Positions 37,601-51,780 are shown, counted from the first letter of the stretch. The stretch: 64,000 bases of DNA from Puffinus mauretanicus (GCA_023333565.1 JAJKFH010002198.1:1488001-1552000), one strand, 5' to 3'. Notes: generated by a model from the sequence alone, not told the origin. Translations and numbers: made by a program.

Positions 37601-40600
37601 TTTCCTTGTTGAACGAGGCAAATCTTCTTCCCCCCCGTCTTCATGGATAAACTCTCTAACAAATTCTTCTAAGGGATTACTAAATAGCTGGACTGTGAAA
37701 TTGTGTCGAGGCTTTTGAAACAGAAGTGGAAAGATGTAAACTCAGCACAGACATTATAGTCACGTGTTATGTGATTAAACTATTTGAGGTCTGTAACATC
37801 TAAGGGGCAAAGCAGACTTCAGACTCCATTTGTAGGAAAATCATGGTTTTGGAGTCAAAGGTTCCAGGGATTTCTGTTTGAGACCTTGTGCAAGCTTGGT
37901 GTTAACTTGCCTGTTTGCAGAGGTTGGGACAATAAATCTGTGCAGGTAGGAGCCCAGGAGGCGTTGGGGCTGAGGAGGACAGCAGCTGGGGGCGGTGGGG
38001 TGCACTTAGAGCACGCCCCTGAAGAACGGAGACAGGCAAGGGGCTGTACGGTGCACTCAAGGGCCAGCCTGAACGGGGGGCCTTGGTATACGTTTCCCCA
38101 AAATCTTAATGTATCATTCTAATAACTGAATTGTAGTATTGTGGGAGCCTTGTGATGAGGTTTCTCCCTGGGTCTTTTCTCAGCCAGGAGTGACGTTGCT
38201 TGAGATTTACTTTATTGCTACAATTTATCAAGGGGAATTGCAGTTTACCCAGTGTGCATGACACATGGCAAGGTAGATTAAGACCAGAACTTTATGACTA
38301 TTAATACCAAACAATTAGGCAAGAAAATGTGGAATACACCTTTGGGAAAATGTCAGTCTTTTTAACTACACACAAGTTTATTGTTGATGGATTTTTTCCA
38401 TACAATCACAGCATTGCAAAAATCCTTTAATCAGAAACTGATTTTTTCATCATGTTTTATTTTCAGTGTCTAGGTTTTTTTAAAGATTTTTTTTTTTTTT
38501 TTTTTGGACTTTCTTTCTGTTTAAGTCTTAATCCTGTCCCTTACCACTATTTTTTGTGCCTGGTTTTAGGACAATTTTCCTTGTCTCTGCACTCACCAAT
38601 GCCATTTCCTACTTTGAAAGTGAATAATAGTTTTCTACTCTTTGAATACAACTTTATCAGCAGCTGTAGCTGCTTTTGAGCACATACCTTATGGTGATAC
38701 TATAATTCTTTACTTGGTGGTAAGAAAGTAATGTAGGACTTTGCCTTGGCCCAAATACATAGCATCTACTGTTTATTTCTCATCTAGTAGGGGCTTTACA
38801 CTGTCAGTGACCTAATCCGTTATTGAAAAATCCAATAAAAATCCAACCTTTAGCTTTTAAGGATCCAGAAATGGATAGTGTATTACAACTGTTCAATCTA
38901 GACACTAGATCTAGAAAGATTAGAATACAGAAAATTTCAGCTTTTCCCCTTTTCTGAAAAAGGAAGATCTTCCCCTTGCTGTAGTCTTCTGAGGCTCCTC
39001 TGCCTTATGTGATTTTTTTTTTAAATAACTGCCCATATTTCAAAGGTTACTTGAATGAATATTTTTTCTGTGTATAACTTGCCCTTCAGGTAACTCGCAC
39101 CCCTTTAAATATCATGCAGATAATCCAATACTTTTGATAACTTGCCAGTTAGATACTAGATACTATAGAGAGTTAGAAATAGAGGAGAAAGAGAAGTACC
39201 AGTGCAAAAATTTTTTCATAATATTTACACATGCACATAAATCACAGTGCTGAGGAGCCAGGAGTCGTTCTTTAGTTTGGTGAGGCTTTTTTGTTTTCTA
39301 CAGATAAACACAGTTTACCCACACGAAAACACAGTAATTCCATAAGCGTTTTGTGCTGAATTTCATCAGGCCGCTAACCTGAACTGTCTGACTTTATAAA
39401 TATTTCTCTTCCTGTTTTTTTTTTTCCCTGTACTGTGTCCTGTAGTCTTATCTTCACGTCAAAATTAATTTTGGGCGTGTTCGCGGAGCTGATTGCAGGC
39501 AGACTTGAACTTTGTTCTCACTGGGAGCCAGCTGGCTGGAGGCCAGCTCCAGCCACATTGCAGTGCTTGAGCTGATGAGCTGTACTTCTCAGCAGGTCCC
39601 ATTAAATGCATCCGAGCACCACGCAGGCAGGGTCACGGCTTGCAGTTCAGAGGCACCTTGTGCCTGCCCATTTCAGAGCATCAGCAAGGAGAGCTCACGC
39701 CTGCATGTCATTCCCTGGGCAGAAAGACCTTTATCTGACCACAATCTCCCTCCTTCTGGACACTCAAACAAGGAAGGCATTTATTAATCTTCTGTACTTA
39801 TCTGTACTAACTTTTATTTGAACCCCTTTCTCATAACGTAATGTTTGCCTTTTGCTGGGGTTTCTTTTTGGCTTACCTTATAGGACATTATTGAAACCTT
39901 TTATTATGACTTACAATTTGCTAATTAAAACTCATGTTCTATTTTAACTTTTCTGCTTTTATCTCCAGAGGCATGGTGGTGCAGGGAGGCTTAGACTCAT
40001 CCTTAGTAGCATATGCATTAATTTGTGCTTTTTCCATGATGTCTTTTTCATGTTTAGTTGATTGGAGATTGCCAGAGTGGTGACACTGGCCTGTCACTAC
40101 ACTTTCTCTCTAAAGGTACTTGGACATTTAGTATGGTCTCTTTCAATAACTGCCATTTCCCTTCCATCTCTTTGTCCCTCGATTTACCTTCCCGAGAGAC
40201 CTCCTCTGCCTGTTCTCTGAGCCTGCTGGCCCTCATGCTGCTGTGCTCGTCTTTGCAGAATACCAGTCTCATCCTGCAGTCGCTTTCACTCCAAGTACTA
40301 CACACCTGCAAAGCCAAAGCCTTGGTCAGGTATTCTCTAACTTTCCCGTGAAAGTTTTGTTCAGCTTTGGAAAGGAAAAATTGCCCTCAGTATGTTTTCA
40401 CACTTCTCAGCATTGGACTGAACTGAGTCCCTGTGTTAGAAGCAGGTCCTGCCATTGGGACCTTTTCGACCTTCAGAAAAGTCTTGGCCACCTCTGCCTC
40501 CTAGTAAGCTAAAGTGACATTTCACAACATTGAAGATCCTGCCCCTTTTCCCATATTCTGTTTAGCGCCCACACTCCCTCCACCACTGGTATGCAAGTCC

Positions 40601-42733
40601 CAATAAAAGTTTAATGTGTTATTTTAACTAAATACTGAAAACAGTAATATCAGATTTATCCTTGATTGATATAATCTGTCTAAGAGCCTCTCAAAACTAT
40701 TTCTTGCAGTATTCTTGCTGGCTGGGTGTAGCTTTTCATTTATGTATGAAACAACAGAGTCTTCCTCTTACATTATAAACATATAGTCGTGAATATATAG
40801 TATTTCCTCGTAGCCTGATGTGAAACGAATGCCAAAAGCAATTTTGGGATTTGCTCAAAATCAGAAAACAGAATTTATTTTTTAATCTCAGCTGGGATGA
40901 GAGTATATGCAATTTGTCAAGGGAAATCCTAAGTATGTATGAGGAGTTTTAATATGGAATTTGCAGCAAGTATACCCACAATTGGAAGAATCCAATCTTT
41001 ACTTCTGAAAGGGCTCTTCCCCTGCACCTTTCTCCAGCCATCCTCCACCATAACTGCTACTCCCCCCTAAATAAAATCTGAGGCCCAGCCAGTTTCAGCT
41101 CAGGAGTTGCCTGAGCTGATATAGTTTGTATGTATTTAGTAACTCCCATTGCATCCTTTTTCCAGAAGCTCAGCTTGAACCCGTAAACAGAGGTTAAAGT
41201 TACTGTTAGCAGGAAAATGATGTGGTTGTACTTTTCTTCGTGGGCCTCTCTTGAGATACACTTCATGCCTCTAAGGAAGGACTGTTCTCCCTCCCCAAGT
41301 TTGAAAATTGTATATTTAAATAGTGGTGACTTTATGCTTTATATGATTGACATTGTTAAATTACTTTTATAGCTTCTTGCTTCTCCAGGATTCGCTGAGT
41401 GCTGCCGCCATTCATTGTTTAGGGCCTCCTCTTCTTCTTTCCATTTGTGCTTATACTGGTCACTTTGATTTCAGTGGCACTGCGAAGGAATATTTGATAG
41501 GAGAACGACTTATTGCTGCTCCAGAGCACAAAACAGCTTACAAGAAACACATCTCAGCCTTTGAAGTTAGTTTGTGATAGTTTCTTTTTTATCCTTTAAC
41601 TCGTTGCTGTTGCTTGATAAATAGCAAGTTCTAAATCGTTCCTATTAAAGTTGATGGATCGTTGTTACAACAGAGATTTTTCACAATATATATTTAACCT
41701 GATAGTAGGTGTGAATGTGTCACTCTTCAGCCCTGTTGGTTTCCAGAGTAACATTAAAACAATTTTGAGGGAAGTGGGCAGCAAAAGAGGTTTCCATTTT
41801 TGCAGCTGGGAGATCTTTGAGAAAAACCAATAAGAAACAGAGAGTAAAGCAGAAGTTTTTCCTAAGGAAGCACCTGTGTTTTGAAATACCACTCAGACCC
41901 GTCCACATATTTCATGAGATTAATTCAACTGCTCAAATAATATATAATTCTCTGTATGTGTGTGTATGTATATACATATGAATGTGTTATGTATAAAGTA
42001 CTATAATCCTTTACATTTTAACAAAAAGTTACCATGTTAAAAATTAAGTTATTTGTATGAAAAATGCCTATATGGTCTTATATTCTTCATTTGGTAGAAG
42101 TGAATTATTTTAACAATACATTTAGCACAGTTTTTAAGCATCGTATTGAACTAGTTATTGATACTTCTATTGGCTCTCCGTTAAGAAAATCACATTTTAA
42201 ATCACAATTCGTAAACAATTAGAAAAAAAATAGACTTCAACAAATGAAAATAACTTTGACAACTTTGTGAAAACAGGTTGTGTTTAGTGGCATTTTTAAA
42301 CAAATAACTCCTAGGGAAGAGTATTAAATATTAATATATACTAATGAAAACTCTCCAAAATCAAGAATTAAATGTACCCCAAAGTATCTTCTGTCTTTTC
42401 ACCTTCTAAAACTAATTCTTCAGGACATGTGATAGGTATGTTGCTAGGGAAGATGAAAAAGACAACCTCACTACCTATCCTTGTGTTTTTTGTTCCCTTA
42501 AGAATAAAAAGAACACTTTGTTCCTCTTTTTCAATGCCATTCCGACACTAGTGCAATAAACAAGCATACAAAAGTAATTTTCTGTTTTGATAACTATTTC
42601 AAAATTGTCAAGTTAACAATATAATAGATTTACCAAAAATGTAAATTGACTCTGAAAACCAGTATCAATCCAAGGACTGTATAATGCTTGCATTGTCTAA
42701 CTTGAGTTCCCTACTTTTTTGTTTTGTCTATAG
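31646..42733 (+). other. RGS7: RGS7 intron, 11.1 kb
   Basis: It begins gtaagt and ends gttttgtctatag. I see no transposon I can name. It contains a GC-richer patch at about 37935-38090 with runs of G, a TG/TA-rich stretch near 41950-41985, and T runs near 35860 and 38485. Short open frames, for example one at about 41390-41577, have no recognisable domain. Confidence 0.9.
37935..38090. other. GC-rich patch with G runs inside AT-rich intron
   Basis: About 150 bp much richer in G and C than its surroundings, including gggggcggtgggg (about 37988-38000) and a run of six G near 38075. It is open in one + frame, but no domain is recognisable and no convincing acceptor-donor pair frames it. It could be a degenerate repeat, a local CpG-poor G-rich element or a non-conserved exon. 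Confidence 0.45.
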
Positions 42734-42785
42734 ACACCCTATTTTTGGCCATCAAATTGTTGGGAGCCGGAAAACACAGACTATG
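42734..42785 (+). CDS. RGS7: RGS7 exon, DEP helical extension (start)
   Basis: A 52-nt exon following acceptor gttttgtctatag and ending at donor ATG|gtcagt, a weaker donor than its neighbours because of C at intron position 3. It encodes [17 protein letters not shown] plus the first base of an alanine codon completed at 54493 (phase 1). TPYFWPS matches RGS7; RGS6 has APYFWPS as I recall it. This Trp- and Pro-rich segment starts the helical extension (DHEX) that follows the DEP domain in R7-family proteins and helps form the binding surface for R7BP and for G-beta-5. Confidence 0.96.
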
Positions 42786-42956
42786 GTCAGTGTAGAAATC
42801 TTTCCTATTTCTTTCGGGAATTATGTATTATATGAATGAACACATCATTGCAGTCTGTCTTGTTTAATCATCCCACTGTTAAAAACATAATTATATGTCA
42901 TGTAATTCCTGTGCAAGAATTGCTGATATTGAAATGAATGTGTTGTTACCTTTTTC

Positions 42957-42981
42957 AAAGTTTATTAAAAGTTTATTAAAG
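42957..42981. repeat. 11-bp tandem repeat, 2.3 units
   Basis: Two exact aaagtttatta units plus a partial third. A minor AT-rich duplication. Confidence 0.8.
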
Positions 42982-45100
42982 TCAGATTTGAGTTGATCTG
43001 AGAAAAAAAAAAGCCTCAAAACTCATCAAAACCTACTTTGCCATTTACATCTTCTGTTTGCTCCAGGAAGTGTAATTATTTACAGTGACAAAGTCTCAGT
43101 GAAGCAAAAGGCACTTTATTGATGGTTGTGCAATAGTTATTCTCAGATTCAGACCCAAAGATGTGCCTAGTTTATATCTCTTATTTTTGATATACACCAT
43201 GTGGAAAATTATTTATTATGGAAACTAATATGGTTCTAATAGGAACTATATTAGAAAATACCTTGTTTATTTGCCTGTTTCTCAGGTTTTTATTCATAAA
43301 TTACACATTGTAATTACTGATGTGTGCTTAGACAGGAAAATCTGAAGATAATAAATAGTAAAGTATTACAAAAAACCTCATTAAAAATTATAAACAAAAT
43401 AGCCTCTGTACACAAAACAGTGACCTAATTTTTAAAGAAAATGCATTACCTATGTGCAGTCTCCTGTTCATTCTAATCCAGACTGTAAGCACTCAGCTCA
43501 TCTGAAGACCAGGTCACTTATTTAGGTAACTAAGCGCCTACATGATAACTTACCTTTTCAAAAACTCAAACTTCGAAAGTCTCTATTTACAGCTTTTTGG
43601 AAATTTAGATGCATGTTCACTTGTAATATGGATTCAATCTCAGCCCTTGGGAGCTGAAGACCGCAGGGATGGATGGTTCCAATAGACGCTTCCTTCCTTT
43701 CCTCAGCGGACACAGTTTAATTTCAAATATGTTGCTAAATAAAACAATTTCAAGCTGAGACTCTCAGCAGAGCTGAGTGCCTTCAAAGTAGAGTTTGAAA
43801 ATAGTGACAGTTTCCTCATCCTATAGAAGGAGAAAAATGTTCATCTTTCTTTAAAATACTGAGATTTGAAGATGTCCAGCAAATAGCTATTGAAAGCTAC
43901 AAAGGAGGAGTAAGTCATACCACACCTGAGTGACTAGCCACTCCATATGAGGAAATTTGTCGCTGAAGGAGAAATGCTTGATTTACCACTTATTACAATG
44001 TTTTTTCCTTTCCTTGAAAGTGTTATTTGCTTTTCTCACAGGGGCACTTCAGTGTAGTCTCCTAATATGTTAAAGATCAGAAAGTAATTTACTATGGTTT
44101 TAAGAGACATTGAGTTGTTCAGTTGTAATGTGTATTACATTTCCAGGGGGATTTTAATAAATAAACATACGTTTAACAGGTCTGAACTTGAGATCAGGCT
44201 GAGAAAGTTTCTATTGATATCCTTTAATCTAAATTAGGAGACACTAACTTTCTAGTCACAACAGATCACTGGGCTGGGCAATGAATTACATACCTTAGTC
44301 AGTAAATAGAAATCTTATATAATCTGTCCTGTTTTCACATGGCAGAAATACAGAATTAAACTTGGGATCAATTTCTTCATCATGCAAGGAGGTACCTTTG
44401 TTGAACAGTAAGCGTACTCGTTTTTGAAAGCTTTTGAGATTTAATATAAGACCTGTAAAATATGTTCCAGTTGGTGAATTTAAACTCTTCTGTTGCAGAG
44501 GGGTGAAGGAAAGGAAAGCCCCAACCCTGACATTTCATTGCTCCTTCCAAGTCATGAGCCAAAGGTGCAAGCCTGTAAGAAACCCACCCGCAGCTCCCCC
44601 ATGCAACAGGGTCAGAGCATTGCACTAGATCTACCTAAGGTGGCCTTGTGTCACCAAAATTGGCTAATGCTAGAGCATTCGCAGGAAAATAAATTTTTAA
44701 GACAACGTTTCAATAGTGTTCTTATTAGGTTAGCATCTTCCAAGTCCCAGAAATTAGTATTTGCCTTGCAGCCTGAGGATTTTTTTCCAATGCCTTTATA
44801 TGAATATAAAAAGAGAGCAGATAAAGGGAGAACTGAATACAGCTGCTTGCAAAAAGGATCACATAACTGTTGTAAACAATGGAATACAGAGGAACACAGA
44901 AAAATCGAACAGATAATATTCAAGAATCCAAAATAAATTTAAAAGTAGGATTGAAACAATCTGAGCATATCAAAGGATAAATTCCACCTCAAATACACTC
45001 CAAAGAGGTTCTGCAGATTTTCACAGTAATTCTGTTACTTCCTAGAAAATAAAATAAATAGAATTTATATGTTATTACAGGTATGCAAATGCATTTCGTA

Positions 45101-45148
45101 CTTGTCATGTATTATGGTGCTGTGCTTGTCAAGTATTATGCAGTGCTT
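45101..45148. repeat. tandem duplication, 24-bp period
   Basis: cttgtcatgtattatg (45101-45116) recurs 24 bp later as cttgtcaagtattatg with one mismatch. The sequence between copies is less well conserved. Confidence 0.7.
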
Positions 45149-46040
45149 CCATTTTTATGGACTTGTCCTGAACAAGCTTGAAACTGCACCTCCTAAAACT
45201 AATGACTGTGGCAGGCATTAGGAGTCTCTCAAGGCCAGCAAGAAGTAGGCTTTCTCTGTAATCTTCCTTTAACAAATTTATTAGCAAAGGAAACCACTTT
45301 CTTTGGCATTGACCTAATTTTACAAGTCTTTGAAAACACACTACAATTTTATTTTAATTTAAAAATTACTCCCAACCATTTACCATTACTCACCCATAGC
45401 TGGGCTACTATCCAGAATGTAGCATACTGAAAATAATTAATCTTAAACTAGAAATTAAATGAAATTGAGATACTGCATGTGTTAGTTTACTACCAGAGCT
45501 AACTCAGAAACAAATAATCGTTACATCTTTGTAAAATATGTTAATATCTTCTCTAAAATATAATTTCTTGTTCCATGTGAGCTTATAATATCAAATATTT
45601 TCATTAAAAAAGATTTCTCTGAAGAAAATGTCAAGAAAAAAGGCAGGAAAACAGAATCTTCTAAAATGTTAAGAAATTGCAAACCCGTTCCCATAAAAAA
45701 GCTATAGTGCAGTGCTATGTCTTGGTGGCAAAAGAAGGGCTTGGATGAATTTATTGTATGTCAAAGTGGAATCATCTAGCATTTGGTTTTGATTGTAACT
45801 ATCAAAATATTGATCATCTGATCATTCTGAGGTTACTAAGAAATTGTTAATTTTCACAAAGTGCTGAAAATCTCCCTCCCTTTTTCTTGAAAATCATGCT
45901 ATAAGAGATCTCAAGAGAGATGCCTCAAATTGCAAATAATTTTTAAAAAGGCAGGTTCTTAGGTTCCATCCACTGAAGATACCCGTTTTAATGCCATATG
46001 TCTTGGAGTCCACCCATGCAGGACACATTGTTGTGTGTAG

Positions 46041-46064
46041 AATCCCACTGGTTTCAGTGGGATT
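46041..46064. repeat. perfect hairpin, 10-bp arms, 4-nt loop
   Basis: aatcccactg and cagtgggatt are exact reverse complements around gttt. It lies 22 bp before a CAA microsatellite. It is a short, fairly stable stem in RGS7 pre-mRNA but too short for a microRNA precursor. Confidence 0.85.
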
Positions 46065-46085
46065 TTGTTAATGAAAAGAAGTATG

Positions 46086-46110
46086 CACAACAACAACAAC
46101 AACAATAATA
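46086..46110. repeat. CAA/AAT microsatellite
   Basis: About six CAA units followed by two to three AAT units. A short simple repeat in the intron. Confidence 0.9.
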
Positions 46111-49100
46111 CTTTTTAAGGCCAGTGTAGTTCAAATTACTTTGCGATTCCTGTGAGTTAAGTCATGTTTCTGAATTATGATTTGGTTTTGTGACAAATAG
46201 AATTGGATCTCAGTTCAGAAAACTGGCTCTGGAAATGAATGCAGCTAATGGCTGAGCATGCGACCTACCTGTAATCACCTTCTCTTTTCTTACATCTCAG
46301 AAAGGGGAAATATAATGCCACATATGAAATGGTTATTCCATATGCATTTGGCCTCAGTTCTCATGGGACTTGTCAGGTTCTTTTGGAGGTGTAGTGACTC
46401 ATGCTAATGCAAATTCAAGGAATTCAGTTCCTTACTGTTCTCTTTTTTGAATGAGATAACTAAGAAATACGAAAGGTTAGGGAAAAATTCCATTCATAAC
46501 AAAATAGCAATTATTTTTGTGTTTGAAAAGCTCAAGCCTAAGCCTAAGCAAACAAATGAACACAGTTGTGACAATGAAGAGGCTTATAAGAATTTCAGAT
46601 GTATAAGATATTAAGAAGAATTAGTAACTTTTACTCATTTTCTCTAGTGCACTTTTGTTGATGGTTAAACCCAAAAGCGTCTGTGACATACAGACCTTCT
46701 CTTACAGTTAACTGCATATTAAAAAAGAAGTATGTCCAAAAGAGAGAGAGAATAAAATTTTGAAAGTGCCACAGTCACTTATAGTGTTGAGGAGGTTTGG
46801 ACTAATACTAGAAGACAACAGTCAACTGCATCTATATAGTTGCAAGAGGATGCTGTTTCAGCCTTGTAATTTTATGTGTGCGCATTTCTCCCAAATGTGT
46901 TAAAAATGGAGGAGGATTGTAGAATCTTGGTAGGTTATGGAGAACACAGTAAATAACTGATAATGCAACATGAGTTTAAGAGCACATGACCGTGTGATCT
47001 GTAAATGATGCTAAATGAGACTATTTTTCTATATATTCAAAGCAAATTCTTAAATTCTGCTGCTGTGAAGAAGGACAAGTTGTGAAAATGTACATATTTT
47101 CAGTGGCCTTCCAGGTAAAGTCATGTGCTATAAAGACAATCTTCTAGGAAATTAGAGCACTTACAGGGGGGGGAAAAAAAAAGCCTTAATTAATTGCTCC
47201 CTTTAAAAGTGTAAGCTTGCTATCTGGATAAGTGCTGCCTGTAAACTTCTGTGGCAGTTCTATAGATATTCATGACTCTGTTATCCAGTTATGATAAAAT
47301 AAGGAAATCATCTACTTTTGCTATGTGAAAGTTGTTGTCTCATAGCTGTTGTTCTCCAGCTTTTTGAAAAAGTCTGTCCTTTTTAAATTTTCTTGATAAT
47401 CAGCTAACAAGTCAGTCCATACAAAGCTTCCTTCCTAATGATACCTTCTTATCACTTAAGAGTAAACTGACAGAGACCTCTCTGTGTTCAGCCTCTGCTG
47501 CTCTGTTCTGAACATGAGCCATTGCACCTGGCTCATCTGCCTCTCCTCTGCCAAACTTGCAGTTATGCTAAATAGTACATAGCGCACAAAAAGTAATTGC
47601 AATCATGTATCATGTTTTTCACATGTTGAAAATTTTCATATAATTTTCTCTCTGGAGTTTGTTGCCTACTCATTTTACGTGCCTAGCTTCAAATCCATCT
47701 ACGAGAATTTGATTAGTTCAGGAATTTTGTCTCTCATTCCTCTTGCTGCACCCTTTTCCACGGAGTGACTGGCTAAAAGAACTGTACAGAGGATGCATTT
47801 TATACTTTCTTCACCCAAATGCTCAGGCAGGATTCCCTTGGCAACAGCTTATTCGTAAGCAATTTGTGTTTGAGAAATATTAAGCCCTATTTCTTACCTG
47901 AACTCTGCTGGAAAACTGCATGTGCTCAGCATCTCTGGAAATCAATCCATAAATATGATTCAGTAACTTGGGGCTAAATTGGTAGCAGAGAGGCATTTTC
48001 TTCTATATAAATTGTCAGATATGTATAAAAATTTATTTGTTAAAATTTATGCCATGAGAACGAAAAGAAATTTACCAATATAGTGTAAATAGTTTCTGGA
48101 GAGCTCTGCAGTTCTATATTCTTGAGTTTTGATGCCCAGTTCCCATTTTTTCAACAGCTAGTGTCAGCCAGAGTATGTCAGCAATGACTCCTGAAAGGAA
48201 TCCTCTTAGGTCCTAGGTCCTTAATAGAGATCCCTCCTTTAAGGACTTATCTCAAAGTCTCTCAAAATTTGCTGGATTTCTAGGTGTAGTCAGAAACAGA
48301 CTCTTTCCACCAGACTCAAGTAATGTACTAAATTGTTGCTAAGACTGGTTGTGGCTTCTTAAGTGAGTGACTTTGCTTTGAGAAACTACATATGCAGAAT
48401 ATATTAACTAAGACCTTGGTGGCAGGACTAAGTGAGGAATACAGTCTATCAAGGAGAATAGTCCCTCAAGAAAATGTGGCTGGGGCCAGTGCTTGCTATG
48501 CAAAAAATTAAATCTGGGCAGAACCGAATCAAATGAGCTTTAGGAAAGAGACTTGCATTAGCAGAAAGATGGAAGAGGTGACCTACAAGATTTTTTTCCA
48601 CTCTCAATTCATATCCCGTTATATTTCTCTGCAGAGCTACACAATTCACTCATCAGGAGCTCTCTTTGTCATATAAATGATGAAAAGAGTGTCTCACTTC
48701 AACAAGCATGTCCTGAATTTTGTTCTGATCCTTGCTAATTCTGACACTGACAAACCACCATAGCGAGGGCTCTGTAAGCAGGAGGCATTTCCTGAAAATG
48801 GTTTCCAGTCAGCTCACCGCTTCGGAGTTTTGTACTTACCTGAATTTTTCTTTCCATGAATGTGTAACTTATTTCCGTAATATGTGGGGCATGGAAAATG
48901 TATTTGGCCAATGCATTTGTATGCACATATATGAAAAGGAAACTGACCCAAGTACATGTTTTCTGCAGCATTATTTTAAAAGCATTACTTTAAAAGCATT
49001 CATAATCTGCATCTAGGTCCCCTAGATAGAGATAAAATAGAGATAAAATTTCTTATCCAAATAAGTTCTGAGATTTATAAACATAACCCATAATTTTCAG

Positions 49101-51439
49101 AATTGCTTTCAAATTACCTTGTTGAGTAAACTGAATAGGTTTGTCTGTTTCATTATAAATACAGAAATTAGAGCTTTCAGGCCATGAAGGGAGCAGTGAC
49201 CACAAATGCTTTTTTCTGTAGTCATGCACTGTCTTGCCACTGATAGCCCTTTGCCAGGTGGGCACTGAGTAATTGCCCACTTTGTCAGGTAATGGCCACC
49301 TTCTGATGCCACCCCTGTAGCTGATTTTTGCATTTCAGAAGAAAATACTCTCCACCTTCTGACATCCTCAGCCGTGCCTTGGATTGCACATGCCCTAATT
49401 GGTTTCTATGCAAAATCAGTTTGGATTTGTTGCACCTCCTCTTCTTAGAAGCCTTTTAGCAAGTGCATTTGAGTCCCTCTTAACTCAGAGAGCCCTAAGA
49501 GGAGGCAAAAGCTTTTTTTTTGTGCCAAAGCAGGGTGTTAAATTCTTGAATGCAAATTGAATGCATTACGATAATATCAAGAAGTATGAAATAATTCAGT
49601 GGATGCAATTTTAAATTAGATTTGACAGCAGGTTATTCTTTATCTGATCCTATAGTTTATGTAGGTTGGGTGACCTCTCTTCTATACCTCTTCTTGTCAC
49701 CCTGCAGACTTTCGCAGGCCAACGTCGTCTGGGGACTTTTGTGTGTTGAAGATGAATTTGCCTTTTTCTAATTCTTGAGCTCTCTGCTAGTTTGAAATTT
49801 GGTTTCTTTCTTGCCCTTGCTTTATGTAAGAAAATCGTCTACCTATCTAAATCTATAAACAAATTGCATTCCTTAAATGTTACGGAAAGAGTGTGATCAA
49901 AGAGTAAAAAGTAGAGAAAGGGCGGAGTGTTTCAGAAGTTACGTTTTTGACCATTTGGCAATTTAGTGCACATAAGCTATCATGGTCTTCCTTCTAACTT
50001 AATGTTACTAGCATTTACTAAAGAATGTAGTTCTTTTATAGATACATGAGGCTGATTGGTGATGCATTTGCCCACCTAAAAGTTGTTATCTTTTTTTTAA
50101 GACTAAATGAAACTCAATAGCTGTTCCTAAGAGCAAAAATTATTTTCTTTTCATTGAGTAAAAGCAGAGGTGATCTCAAGATGGTATAACTACCCCTAAA
50201 AATCCTTACATTTAAATAAGATAGTTGATTTCATTTTCTCCATCCTGCAGTCATGCTCTGTGCCGATTGTCCCGTAATTCTCCATCTGACGCAGGCATTT
50301 GCATATGGAGGGAGAACTTCTGTTTGCCCACAGGGCACTTTGAAATCCTTACACCAAGCAGTACTTTCTATTTTCTTTGCTCTTTAAATACTGACTAGGC
50401 ATGTACACACTGGCTCTGAAACCAGAATTTTGACTCACAGAGAGTATAAATTTAATCTGGCCTCAGTGGAGATAATGAGCGTTCACTGAAAGTTACACCC
50501 ACCACCTGGGGCTGAATCAAGCTGTAACACCACTGGCATTGGGACAATTATGTAAGGAGTTTAAGTTTATGTATGTGGTGGTGGATGTGTAGGTGGCATT
50601 ATCCGTGGTCTTCAGAGGCCCAGTTGTACTTCCATTGAATTTAGCTGAGGCTTTTTCTCTGCTGTGGTGAGAGGGAAGATTTAGCCCCTGTTTAGCAACA
50701 AGCTTAAGTTCCCCAGTTTAACTTTTGGGTGAAAGCTCTGGGGTTTTTTAAGTAAGCGTGTGTAATATAATGTGTACTCAGGCCAGTTTCTTGATTCTGG
50801 AATGAAACCTGCCATTATCACTACGATCTTATTTAAAGAAAAAAATCTATAGAGGTTTCTTAGGTGTTTTCAAGTACAAGCGAACAGTCAAGAATAGGAA
50901 ACAAAGGTAGCTAACCATGAAAATGGGTTATTTTGGGCGTAACAGTTTAAAAACTTGCAAGAGGGAAAACCCAGACACCTTCTTCGTGCAACTGTCACTA
51001 GAACACTTTGCAGTCTCACTTTAAGCTCTCACATTGCCCACGTTTTGTGAATGCCTGAACAGAATTTTCAAGAACGAGTAGTCTATGTTTACTGCACAGC
51101 TACCAAGTGTGATTTAGCACTGGTTGGTGGTTCAAATGCCCATTTATATAAATCACTGACCATCTTTCATTATGAAATGTTGCATATTAATATTGTCTTT
51201 AAAATTATTGGTAAATCTGTTTTCTCATAATAATCAGTCACTTCTAAAGCACAAGCTATAGCACCTAATATATAATTCACTTTAGTGGAGGCAATTATGT
51301 TGATTGCAAAATCCATCAGAATACACTGGCTCTAAAAATAAGAGTGTATGTGGCAGTCCATATTTAGCAAATTGAGGTTATTAATCAGACCCTGTTCCTT
51401 GCATATCATTCATCCATATGTTAAGCATTTTTCAGCACT

Positions 51440-51780
51440 TTTGTCAGGGAGCGGCAAGAGCAGGCAGCTCTGCAAGGGAAGGTAAGCAAGAACTGAGGGT
51501 GGCAACAGTGCAGGTAGGAGCAATGTCCTCACCAACAGTCTCAAGTGACCAGGAAGGTCCAAGGTCAAGCCAGGAAGCCAGGGCAGCATTGGTAAGTTAC
51601 AGGGCTGGTTAGAGGCATATCCTCAATGTAGCTCAAGCCGGGGCCAGGCGAAGTAGCTGAGCTTAAGCACAGCTCCTGGGCGCAGGGGGCTTCAGTGGAG
51701 ACCCTGGATGGGCTGCCTAGGGCAATTACGGCTCCTTGGTGTGCTGAGGGCCCTGACCAGGACCTTTGGGGGTAGATAAA
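51440..51780. other. GC-richer block of unknown origin
   Basis: This stretch is clearly richer in G and C than the flanking intron, with many short CAGG/CCAGG-like words (for example aggaaggtccaaggtcaagc, then 'ccaggaagccagggcag'). It resembles degenerate repeat or LTR-derived DNA, but I cannot name a family and see no termini or target duplication. No coding signal is convincing. Confidence 0.35.

Noticed and set aside
41347..41577. Open frame of 76 codons following a ttctccag acceptor-like site
   Set aside because: No known domain, no good donor at its end, and it does not fit any RGS7 exon.
46041..46064. Hairpin as a microRNA precursor
   Set aside because: The stem is only 10 bp, far shorter than the roughly 30-bp stem a precursor needs.
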